Counted from the stretch's first letter, positions 1 to 4,994 are shown. The stretch is DNA of 5,013 nt from Phycisphaerales bacterium (GCA_007125255.1 SLDM01000430.1:1-5013), one strand, 5' to 3'. Made by a program: numbers and translations. Notes: generated by a model not told the origin, from the sequence alone.

Positions 1-258
1 GCTCTCGACGATTTTGAAATGCTGCTTGACGAGGCGGTCGAGATCGCCGGAGCGACCGGCCATCGGACCCGCTTCGGCGGCGTTCCTAAGCAGGGGCGGG
101 GCGGCGGCGGCGGCGCGCCGCTGCGAGTCACCGAGGTCCTCTGGATCAGTGGGGAATCGGGCACGCTGCTCAACATGATCGCGACGGAGGAGCTGCACGA
201 GAAGTACCTCGCCACGTTCGAAGGACTTCTGTCAGCGTTCCGCTACATGGATGAATAG
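1..258 (+). CDS. 3' end of a protein of unknown function, possibly PsbP/DcrB-like (partial)
   Basis: The frame is open from base 1 to a TAG at 256-258, giving 85 residues, so this is the C-terminal part of a gene that starts outside the window. The Met codon at 19 need not be the true start. An N-terminal acidic stretch (ALDDFEMLLDEAVEIAG) is followed by a Gly-rich loop (GRGGGGGAP). Next come two probable beta strands (RVTEVLWIS and TLLNMIATEE) and a final amphipathic helix ending EGLLSAFRYMDE. A late strand followed by a helix ending in 'LxSFRF'-like residues is common at the C-terminus of PsbP/DcrB/Mog1-like proteins, which are often exported lipoproteins. That link is a pattern impression only, and the fragment is too short to assign. 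It is followed by 425 bp without a convincing gene, so it is probably the last gene of its transcript. Confidence 0.6.
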   Translation, partial: ALDDFEMLLDEAVEIAGATGHRTRFGGVPKQGRGGGGGAPLRVTEVLWISGESGTLLNMIATEELHEKYLATFEGLLSAFRYMDE

Positions 259-683
259 GAAAGTTCCGCCTTGGAATGCCAGGGCACACGACCGCCGGTC
301 ACTTCATCCGGGATTGACCCGGACAGGCGCTGGCTTTCCTTGCGCTGAACATGGCTGCGAGGCGCGGCCGCACGACCGAGATTCCGAGGGCGGCCGCCTG
401 CTTGGCAAAAGGTGCCCGCCACCCGCCCCTCGCGGCATCGAGAACCCGAGTCGGGAACTCTGTATACCAGCTCGAGCTCCTCGTGGCCGGCGCCCGGTGA
501 AATGACGATCGGTGAATGGGCGTGACCTGCTGCCGCACGGTAAGCTCTTTTGGAACCGAACTCCGGCGGGCGCTCATGAACTCAGCAGGAACGGCTGAAC
601 GGGTGTCCCTACCATCATGCCACGCGGCGGAGCGTTCCGCTGCGATTTCAGTGCCCGCTGCGCGGCCGTGAACCGGCGATCTC
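259..683. other. Gene-free stretch upstream of the nitroreductase gene
   Basis: I see no credible gene here. A forward frame from 251 (84 codons) has an Arg/Pro-rich, low-complexity translation with no recognisable motif and no ribosome-binding site. A long reverse frame (299-937) runs antisense into the nitroreductase gene and also looks random. The stretch contains two copies of the palindrome GCGGCCGC (364-371 and 390-397), the palindrome-like CCCGAGTCGGG (445-455), and a possible ECF-sigma-type promoter near 552-579. No tRNA or stable RNA fold was recognised. A degraded gene cannot be excluded by eye. Confidence 0.5.
552..579 (+). promoter_or_regulatory. Possible ECF-sigma-type promoter for the nitroreductase operon
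   Basis: GGAAC at 552-556 is followed after 17 bp by TCATGA (574-579). This fits the general ECF/sigma-E layout of a GGAAC -35 element and a TCnnA-like -10 element. Initiation would fall near 585, giving a leader of about 100 nt before the ATG at 684. Both elements are short and the match may be chance. No good sigma-70 promoter was seen in this gap. Confidence 0.2.
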
Positions 684-1709
684 ATGCAGAATACGACCCC
701 CGAGTCATCTTCCGAACTGGCTTTCGAACCGGCTTCCGAACCATCCATCGATCGTGGGCTTCTCACGACGCTGGTTCGCAGCGCGGGCCTTGCCCCCTCG
801 AGCCATAACACGCAGCCATGGGTCTTTCGCCTTTCCAGCGAGCACATCGACCTGCTCGCCGATCGGACGCGCGCTCTGCCCGTCAATGATCCGGATGACC
901 GTGAACTCATCATCAGCTGCGGCTGCGCGCTCTTCAACCTGCGCGTGGAAGCGGCCCATCAGGGGCTCTCCGTCCATGCTGCAATGCGGTTGGACGAGCT
1001 TGACCCGGACTGCCTCGCGAGGGTGTCGATCAACGGCCGCGACCGGAACAGAGAGGATGCGCTGATCGCGCTCGAACCGTACATCGACCGGCGGCGAACC
1101 TGTCGCAAGGCGTTCGAAGAGCGTGAGGTTGACGCATCCATCGTACGGCGGCTGCAGGATGCAGCGCAGGCAGAAGGGGGGTGGATGGAGCCGCTGATCA
1201 CCGGGCAGGCGCGCCGTGCCGCGGCCGATCTCGTTGCGCTGGGCGCTGCGGCGCAGTGGGCCGACCCGGGCTGGCGGCGTGAGCTGGCGGCATGGATGCG
1301 GGCCCGGCGGCAGGGAGATGGACTGGCCGTGTCCGGGATCGCCCGACCTGTTGCGAAGCTGATCGTGCGCACGTTCGACCTGGGAAGAGGTGCCGGGGCG
1401 AAGGATCGACAACTCGCGGAGGGATCGCCCCTGCTCGCGGTGCTGGGGACTGCTCGCGATGACCCGCCCGACTGGATGCGGGCCGGTCAGGCGCTGCAGC
1501 GGGTACTCCTGGTCGCCTGCCAACTCGGACTGCAGGCGTCGCACCTCAATCAGCCCGTGCAGGTTGCTGCGCTTCGAGGCGAGCTGAAGAACCTGGTCGG
1601 CGCGGATGGGCCGCCCCAACTTCTGCTGCGATTCGGATATCCCCTTGAAGAGATCCCCGCGGCGCCGCGCCGGCCGGTTGAAGAGATCATCGAGTTCATC
1701 CATGACTGA
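684..1709 (+). CDS. Acg-family nitroreductase-fold FMN-binding protein
   Basis: The 341-residue product matches the Acg family of the nitroreductase superfamily, whose members usually have about 330 residues. Residues 37-46 read APSSHNTQPW, the family's phosphate/FMN-binding signature. Residues 57-94 carry the LLADRTRALPVNDP...ELIISCGCALFNLRVEAAHQG block. Residues 133-144 give the YIDRRRTCRKAF motif. The C-terminus has LRFGYP (315-320) and PRRPVEE (328-334). Characterised relatives include mycobacterial Acg (Rv2032), a dormancy-induced flavin-sequestering protein without clear nitroreductase activity. The substrate here is unknown and the protein should be cytosolic. The ATG at 684 is the only sensible upstream start because an in-frame TGA lies at 669-671, although no clear Shine-Dalgarno precedes it. 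Residues 1-22 form a Ser/Glu/Pro-rich extension made partly by a 12-bp tandem repeat. The stop codon overlaps the next gene. Confidence 0.92.
   Translation: MQNTTPESSSELAFEPASEPSIDRGLLTTLVRSAGLAPSSHNTQPWVFRLSSEHIDLLADRTRALPVNDPDDRELIISCGCALFNLRVEAAHQGLSVHAAMRLDELDPDCLARVSINGRDRNREDALIALEPYIDRRRTCRKAFEEREVDASIVRRLQDAAQAEGGWMEPLITGQARRAAADLVALGAAAQWADPGWRRELAAWMRARRQGDGLAVSGIARPVAKLIVRTFDLGRGAGAKDRQLAEGSPLLAVLGTARDDPPDWMRAGQALQRVLLVACQLGLQASHLNQPVQVAALRGELKNLVGADGPPQLLLRFGYPLEEIPAAPRRPVEEIIEFIHD
709..744 (+). repeat. Three tandem 12-bp units within the N-terminus of the nitroreductase gene
   Basis: The units are CTTCCGAACTGG (709-720), CTTTCGAACCGG (721-732) and CTTCCGAACCAT (733-744). Because 12 is a multiple of three the frame is kept, and they encode the four-residue repeats SELA, FEPA and SEPS. 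The repeat lies before the conserved fold, in a stretch likely to be disordered. Confidence 0.8.
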
Positions 1710-2154
1710 GCAGCCCCGCCCGCGCAACCGGCGTCTCCCCGGCGCAGTCGCCGGCTACTTTGCCATGGTGTACGGCGCGGGCTTTCTGCTCGGCGTTGTG
1801 CGCACACTCTGGCTCACTCCCCGGTTGGGAGAGCGATGGGCGGAACTCCTGGAGATGCCCGTCATGCTCTGCGTTATCATGATCGCCGCGCATCTCCTCG
1901 TCAGGAAGTTCATCCCGCACCACACACGTCTGGAGGCGGTCATTGTCGGCACCGGGGCGCTCGGGCTGCTTCTGGTGGCAGAAGTCCTGGGCATCTGGTT
2001 TCTCCGCGGCGAACGGATAACGGAGTTCATCGCAGATCGTGATCCGGTCACGGGCACCATCTTCCTGGTCTTGCTCCTCGTATTCGCGGTCGCGCCGGCT
2101 GCCTGGGCGCGAGGGCAAGCCGTGCCGCGGGGCGCGTCTCACGCAGAGCTCTGA
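1702..2154 (+). CDS. Small four-helix integral membrane protein, conserved hypothetical type
   Basis: The 150-residue product is very hydrophobic, with four predicted transmembrane segments: about residues 15-38 (AVAGYFAMVYGAGFLLGVVR), 49-68, 79-101 and 117-136. A basic N-terminus (PRPRNRRLP) and the loops RLGERWAELLEMP (41-53) and RITEFIADRDPVTG (105-118) lie between or before them. This arrangement resembles small membrane proteins annotated only as hypothetical in many proteobacteria and planctomycetes, and I know no function. The frame stays open upstream to an ATG at 1606. I chose 1702 because it gives a clean membrane protein and an 8-bp overlap (ATGACTGA, 1702-1709) with the nitroreductase stop, typical of translational coupling. 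The 32 residues added by the earlier start read as nitroreductase DNA out of frame. Shared transcription with the flavoprotein may hint at a membrane-linked redox role, which is inference only. Confidence 0.82.
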   Translation: MTEQPRPRNRRLPGAVAGYFAMVYGAGFLLGVVRTLWLTPRLGERWAELLEMPVMLCVIMIAAHLLVRKFIPHHTRLEAVIVGTGALGLLLVAEVLGIWFLRGERITEFIADRDPVTGTIFLVLLLVFAVAPAAWARGQAVPRGASHAEL

Positions 2155-2271
2155 TCGACCTGCCGATCCGGCCGGCAACGCCGCCCCGGAGCGCGGCTGG
2201 GCGCACGGTAACACTTCACCCAAGTGCGATGCATGAGCGGCTCGCTGATCGGGCGAAGCGGCCAAAGCCAC

Positions 2272-2285
2272 GGTCGCTCAGACCA
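2272..2285 (+). repeat. 14-bp direct repeat, copy 1
   Basis: GGTCGCTCAGACCA occurs here and again, identical, at 2647-2660. Each copy sits just before a low-complexity tract. The word itself has GGTC/GACC arms around five bases. Confidence 0.75.
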
Positions 2286-2290
2286 CGGCG

Positions 2291-2345
2291 ACAGAGAGAG
2301 GAGAAAGGAGAAAGGCGAGAGGAGAGTGGTAGGCGGTGAGAGAGT
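2291..2345 (+). repeat. GA-rich low-complexity tract
   Basis: The plus strand is almost all purine through much of this tract. It includes AGAGAGAG and two direct copies of GGAGAAA (2300-2306 and 2307-2313). It lies about 140 bp past the stop of the membrane-protein gene. Such polypurine runs can form unusual DNA structures or arise by slippage. No coding signal is seen. Confidence 0.7.
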
Positions 2346-2646
2346 GCGCTGTGGCGTGAAGGAAGAGATTTGAGTTCCCGCTCCCGCGCCCGGATTTTGT
2401 CCTGATGCGCGCGAAGAGACGAAGAGCCTGCGGAGTCTGCCCGTTATCCGTGCCCTTCTGGCAGCGCCCCGGCCACCGCGCGCAGCGAATCGGCCGCGCG
2501 AGATGAAACGACAAACTTCCTGGTGCCGTGGTCTGGAGTCCTGTCCTCACGAGAGTGTGGCCGCGTCGGAAGGTCACGTGGATGCGTGACTGACGAGCCA
2601 TGTGATTCGGTTGACGGTCGCGCGACCTCGTGGCCTTCGCTTCTGA

Positions 2647-2660
2647 GGTCGCTCAGACCA
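2647..2660 (+). repeat. 14-bp direct repeat, copy 2
   Basis: This is an identical copy of GGTCGCTCAGACCA (first copy 2272-2285), placed directly before the octamer tract. It overlaps a short hairpin, CTGAG-GTCG-CTCAG (2643-2656), that the first copy lacks. Confidence 0.75.
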
Positions 2661-2665
2661 AGGCA

Positions 2666-2742
2666 CCCCCTCCGTCACTCCGTCACTTCGTCACTCCGTT
2701 ACTGCCCTCCGTGCCTCCGTGCCTCCGTGCCTTTCGTCACTT
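2666..2742 (-). repeat. Octamer tandem tract (CCGTCACT / CCTCCGTG), copy B
   Basis: Four octamers follow one another: CCGTCACT, CCGTCACT, TCGTCACT and CCGTTACT (2672-2703). Three copies of CCTCCGTG come next (2706-2729), then TCGTCACT (2734-2741). The tract ends 8 bp before the stop codon of the minus-strand gene. On that gene's sense strand it reads as purine-rich AGTGACGA-type units. It is bracketed by a 7-bp inverted pair, AAGGCAC (2660-2666) and GTGCCTT (2727-2733). It shares a perfect 21-bp stretch (2677-2697) in inverted orientation with the tract at 4903-4923. Confidence 0.85.
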
Positions 2743-2749
2743 CCCCCTC

Positions 2750-3982
2750 TTACCACTTCCCCTCCTCCGGAAGGGGAAAGTACACCTGGACGTGGGTATT
2801 CAGAAGGGGGTACTCGATGATGCAGCGGAAGACTTCGAACGCGCCGGCGTCCCAGCCGGCGTCACGGCAGACCTTTTCGACCATCTCGCGGTAGCGGGGA
2901 ACATGCGGGGTGGTGACCGCACCGGAACCGTACCCGAGGTTCTTGACGTGCGCTTCGATCGGCACCGTTTCATGTTCGTGAAAGCGGTAGGGGTTCGTCT
3001 CGGCGAGGCGATCGAGTGAACCGTACACGGTCGCCTTCGGTTTGAGTTTTCCGAACATGTCACGGTGAATGAGCGTGTCGAGGACCAGCGTCTCGATCGG
3101 CTTGGTGATGGTCGCGCAGCGAATGTGGTGATTCGGCTTGGTTCCGTCACCCTGCCATTCGATGTCACGTGTCCAGTCCGCCAGGTAGACCGTCTGCTGG
3201 CCGGCGGTTCCCAGCGGCGAGTCTTCGAGAAAGGTGTGGAGGCAGCCGTCCTCGATGCGCGTCACGATGCCGGGGCAGGGCGTGGTGCAGAAGTCCACCA
3301 GCAGCTTCGGCCCCGCCTCGCCGAGTTGTCCGGTCCCGGTGACGGCATGTGACTGCGCGAAGTTGCTGGCAGCATCCATCACCAGCTGGCTGGAGACGCG
3401 CAGCGGCACGTCGGTTCTGAGACGGCGGACCTCACGCAATCCGCGGAGGATGATCATCTCGTCGAGATCGGAACGCCGGCCGGGGTGGATCATGCCGCAG
3501 GCGAGAAAGGTCCTGACCTGCAGCCCCCACGCCTGGCTGTTGACGCGAAAGGCCTGGCGCCGGATCTTGAGGTCAATGGTGTCGGTTTCCTCGCCGGCCA
3601 GACTGTTGATCATGGTGGTGAAAGTCGCCCGGTCTCCCGCGTGCTCCTGAACGAGCGTCTCGAATCGATCCATGGCGTGCGCGACACGCTTGATGCACTC
3701 ATCGGGCACCCCGACTTTCCGCGCGGCCCGAAGCGCCTGTTCCATCGCCGAAGCGCCGGGCACGTGCGCCCCGGCCGCGAGCAGGTTCGCCCCCAGGGCC
3801 AGCCGGTGGAGCTGCCACGCCAGGGTGCGGCTGAGCGACAGCGACTTTTCCAGGTCCGCCGCCCGGTGGACCGGCTGGGGCAGACACTCGAACAAGCCGA
3901 GCGCCGCTTCCCGCAGCTCGCGCATGACCTGGAGGGCCTGCTCTTCGAAGTAGTGGTTCTGGGTGAGTGTCGGGGTTGCCAT
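2750..3982 (-). CDS. 410-residue protein of unknown function with helix-turn-helix-like N-terminus
   Basis: I do not recognise a named family. Residues 38-62 (RAADLEKSLSL-S-RTLAWQLHRLA) look like the helix, turn and recognition helix of a winged-HTH regulator, preceded by a helix (VMRELREAALGLFECL, 19-34). Helical segments follow to about residue 130 (AGAHVPGASAMEQALRAARK, then HAMDRFETLVQEHAGDR). The remaining 280 residues appear mixed alpha/beta, with DFCTTPCPG and a strand-rich part near DGCLHTFLEDSPLG, and match no catalytic motif I know. No signal peptide or membrane segment is seen, so it should be cytosolic. The frame stays open up to 4168, but I chose the ATG at 3982. An AGAAAGG ribosome-binding site (3993-3999) lies 10 nt upstream, the added residues look non-coding, and a good promoter lies between the two starts. 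It is divergent from the secreted-protein gene. A transcription-factor role is inference. Confidence 0.8.
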   Translation of the reverse strand: MATPTLTQNHYFEEQALQVMRELREAALGLFECLPQPVHRAADLEKSLSLSRTLAWQLHRLALGANLLAAGAHVPGASAMEQALRAARKVGVPDECIKRVAHAMDRFETLVQEHAGDRATFTTMINSLAGEETDTIDLKIRRQAFRVNSQAWGLQVRTFLACGMIHPGRRSDLDEMIILRGLREVRRLRTDVPLRVSSQLVMDAASNFAQSHAVTGTGQLGEAGPKLLVDFCTTPCPGIVTRIEDGCLHTFLEDSPLGTAGQQTVYLADWTRDIEWQGDGTKPNHHIRCATITKPIETLVLDTLIHRDMFGKLKPKATVYGSLDRLAETNPYRFHEHETVPIEAHVKNLGYGSGAVTTPHVPRYREMVEKVCRDAGWDAGAFEVFRCIIEYPLLNTHVQVYFPLPEEGKW

Positions 3983-3992
3983 GGCGGGTGGG

Positions 3993-3999
3993 CCTTTCT
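3993..3999 (-). promoter_or_regulatory. Ribosome-binding site deciding the start at 3982
   Basis: AGAAAGG on the minus strand ends 10 nt before the ATG at 3982. It favours this start over the ATG at 4168, which would read back through the promoter. Confidence 0.5.
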
Positions 4000-4030
4000 C
4001 GACCAACAATGGACCGTCGCTTGATTCCCG

Positions 4031-4059
4031 AGTATAGACTCCCTCACAATTGTTTGCAA
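4031..4059 (-). promoter_or_regulatory. Sigma-70-type promoter of the 410-residue protein gene
   Basis: On the minus strand the -35 box is TTGCAA (4054-4059, four of six consensus bases). The -10 box is TATACT (4031-4036, five of six), and the spacer is exactly 17 bp. Transcription would begin near 4024, leaving a leader of about 40 nt. The -35 box overlaps the left arm of the inverted repeat at 4048-4079. Confidence 0.5.
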
Positions 4060-4079
4060 AAACATCTTGACAAACAATT
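4048..4079. promoter_or_regulatory. Candidate shared operator: perfect 9-bp inverted repeat between divergent promoters
   Basis: AATTGTTTG (4048-4056) and CAAACAATT (4071-4079) are perfect reverse complements separated by 14 bp, with arm centres 23 bp apart. The repeat lies in a short AT-rich island within GC-rich DNA. It overlaps the -35 boxes of both promoters (4054-4059 minus, 4067-4072 plus). A dimeric regulator bound here could control both genes. The left arm also carries the smaller palindromes ACAATTGT (4046-4053) and TTTGCAAA (4053-4060). Confidence 0.5.
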
Positions 4080-4094
4080 TCGGGGTGGTAGCTT
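4067..4094 (+). promoter_or_regulatory. Probable sigma-70-type promoter of the secreted-protein gene
   Basis: A perfect -35 consensus TTGACA (4067-4072) is followed after 16 bp by a weak -10 candidate TAGCTT (4089-4094). Initiation would fall near 4101, giving a leader of about 50 nt. The poor -10 suggests dependence on an activator or an off-consensus promoter. The -35 box is only 7 bp from the minus-strand -35 box. Confidence 0.4.
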
Positions 4095-4114
4095 TGCGTG
4101 AAACGCCCGCAATA

Positions 4115-4129
4115 CAGGCCGCCGGCCTG
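4115..4129 (+). promoter_or_regulatory. GC-rich hairpin in the leader of the secreted-protein gene
   Basis: CAGGCC-GCC-GGCCTG forms a perfect 6-bp stem with a 3-base loop. It ends 8 nt before the Shine-Dalgarno AAGGAG (4138-4143). It would sit in the 5' leader if transcription starts near 4101, and could stabilise the message or influence ribosome access. Confidence 0.4.
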
Positions 4130-4149
4130 CCCGACCCAAGGAGATTGAA

Positions 4150-4794
4150 ATGAACAAGGCACTTGCACTGGCCACCATGACGGCCATCACCGTGGCGACC
4201 CACGCCCAGGCGACCGTTCTTTACAGCAACTTCGGGGATGGTGATACCTACTCGCTGAACATGGGGGCGACGATCTCGGCCGGCGGGCCGCTGGGCGGAC
4301 AGGTCAACGAGGCGGCCGTCGCGTTCACGGTGACCGGCGGCAGCTACTACTTCACCGCCGCCGACGTGGCGGTGCTGCACAACTGGGGGCCGGACCTGGT
4401 GAACCTCCATCTGCACGCCGATGACGGCAACGCGCCCGGCCAGATCCTCGACTCGACCACCGCCAGCGGCGTGACGCCTCCCTTCGAATGGGCCCCGCCG
4501 CTGACCGGCACCTTCTCCGGCACGGTCGTTCTCGAGGAAGGTCAACAGTACTGGCTCTCCATGTCACCGGAAAACACCGATGTCCTGCTCTCCTGGGCGA
4601 ACAATGTCGTCGATGATTTCGGGCTCCGGGCATGGCAGGTCGATGGCGGCGGCTGGAACACCGCCTTCGGCGACCCGGGGACCGATTCCCAGCGAAGCAC
4701 GTTCCGCATTCACGGCACGCTCGTGCCCGCACCCGGCGCGCTGGCACTGCTCGCCCTGGGCGGCCTGGCCCGCAGCCGTCGACGACGCGACTGA
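4150..4794 (+). CDS. Secreted protein with PEP-CTERM-like C-terminal sorting signal (choice-of-anchor R type)
   Basis: The 214-residue product has a Sec signal peptide (MNKALALATMTAITVATHAQA) with likely cleavage after Ala21. Residues 25-190 form a beta-rich extracellular domain. Its YSNFGDGDTYS start, the VAFTVTGGSYYFTAADVAV block and DDGNAPGQILDSTT match proteins annotated as choice-of-anchor R domain. The last 23 residues consist of VPAPG (192-196), a hydrophobic stretch (LALLALGGLA) and the basic tail RSRRRRD. This tripartite signal resembles the PEP-CTERM signal, which exosortase systems recognise. The core is PAPG where the classical signal has PEP, a variant I associate with planctomycetes. 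The protein is probably exported, processed and held at the surface, and its function is unknown. A good Shine-Dalgarno, AAGGAG (4138-4143), lies 6 nt before the ATG. No exosortase gene is in view. The gene is monocistronic and ends at the terminator at 4831-4862. Confidence 0.88.
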   Translation: MNKALALATMTAITVATHAQATVLYSNFGDGDTYSLNMGATISAGGPLGGQVNEAAVAFTVTGGSYYFTAADVAVLHNWGPDLVNLHLHADDGNAPGQILDSTTASGVTPPFEWAPPLTGTFSGTVVLEEGQQYWLSMSPENTDVLLSWANNVVDDFGLRAWQVDGGGWNTAFGDPGTDSQRSTFRIHGTLVPAPGALALLALGGLARSRRRRD

Positions 4795-4830
4795 TACTTT
4801 AGCAGGAAAGAAAACCGTTCAACGGAATAC

Positions 4831-4862
4831 CAAGGGATCGGCTTCGGCCGCTCCCTTGTTTT
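4831..4862 (+). terminator. Strong intrinsic terminator after the secreted-protein gene
   Basis: A stem of 12 positions (4831-4842 against 4847-4858) closes on a TTCG tetraloop in a C(TTCG)G context, which is exceptionally stable in RNA. It has one T-C mismatch at 4838/4851 and is followed by TTTT (4859-4862). It begins 37 nt after the stop codon. Confidence 0.85.
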
Positions 4863-4893
4863 CTGCGCCGCGCCGGGATTGATTCTGTGGGAC

Positions 4894-4946
4894 GACGGAG
4901 GGGGAGTGACGAAGTGACGGAGTAACGAAGTGACGAAGAGGGAAGG
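4894..4946 (+). repeat. Octamer tandem tract (AGTGACGA type), copy C
   Basis: GACGGAGGGGG (4894-4904) leads into four octamers: AGTGACGA, AGTGACGG, AGTAACGA and AGTGACGA (4905-4936). AGAGGGAAGG ends the tract. It is the inverted counterpart of the tract at 2666-2742: the 21 bases at 4903-4923 are the exact reverse complement of 2677-2697, and the lead 11-mer is the reverse complement of 2666-2676. It lies just past the terminator of the secreted-protein gene. Confidence 0.85.
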
Positions 4947-4963
4947 GATAAAGAGCAGGGTGC

Positions 4964-4994
4964 CACTGCCAGCGACCGCAGGGAGTCGGCAGTG
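4964..4994. repeat. 7-bp inverted repeat near the window end
   Basis: CACTGCC (4964-4970) and GGCAGTG (4988-4994) are perfect reverse complements. An inner GAC/GTC pair (4974-4976 and 4985-4987) could extend the stem across a 3-base bulge. There is no T-run, so a terminator is not supported. It may be a structured RNA end or chance. Confidence 0.35.

Larger units (their letters stand above)
2155..2749. other. Gene-free repeat-bearing stretch between convergent genes
   Basis: This stretch separates the membrane-protein gene and the minus-strand gene, whose 3' ends face each other. It holds a GA-rich tract (2291-2345), an octamer tract (2666-2742), and a 14-bp word repeated at 2272-2285 and 2647-2660. 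Open frames on both strands translate to low-complexity or repeat-derived sequence and are not credible genes. No intrinsic terminator with a T-run was found for the plus-strand operon, and no tRNA-like fold was recognised. Confidence 0.6.

Noticed and set aside
251..505. An 84-codon plus-strand frame starting in an ATGAATAG overlap with the first gene
   Set aside because: The overlap is suggestive of coupling, but the Arg/Pro-rich translation has no motif or structure and there is no Shine-Dalgarno.
299..937. A 212-codon minus-strand frame covering the gap and the start of the nitroreductase gene
   Set aside because: The Ser/Arg-rich translation looks random, overlaps a real gene antisense, and has no ribosome-binding site or family match.
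705..1727. A 340-codon open frame on the minus strand opposite the nitroreductase gene
   Set aside because: It is an antisense shadow in GC-rich DNA. Its translation has no recognisable motif, while the plus strand shows clear Acg-family signatures over the same span.
2278..2601. A 107-codon minus-strand frame reading through the GA tract
   Set aside because: Its C-terminal part is a translation of the low-complexity tract, and there is no recognisable domain or ribosome-binding site.
2672..2741. The octamer tract considered as a CRISPR array
   Set aside because: The units are 8 bp and contiguous, with no unique spacers, and no cas gene is present.
2757..2778. A hairpin-like CTTCCCC...GGGGAAAG at the end of the minus-strand gene as a terminator
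   Set aside because: It lies inside the coding sequence, the arms match imperfectly, and no T-run follows on the minus strand.
2523..2894. A 123-codon plus-strand frame across the octamer tract
   Set aside because: Its core is a translation of the repeat (HSVTSSLRYCPPCLRASVP) and it runs antisense into the minus-strand gene. It is a repeat artefact.
3983..4168. A 62-residue N-terminal extension of the minus-strand gene from the ATG at 4168
   Set aside because: It would need transcription starting inside the neighbouring coding sequence and would cover both promoters. The start at 3982 has an adjacent ribosome-binding site and a promoter at 4031-4059.
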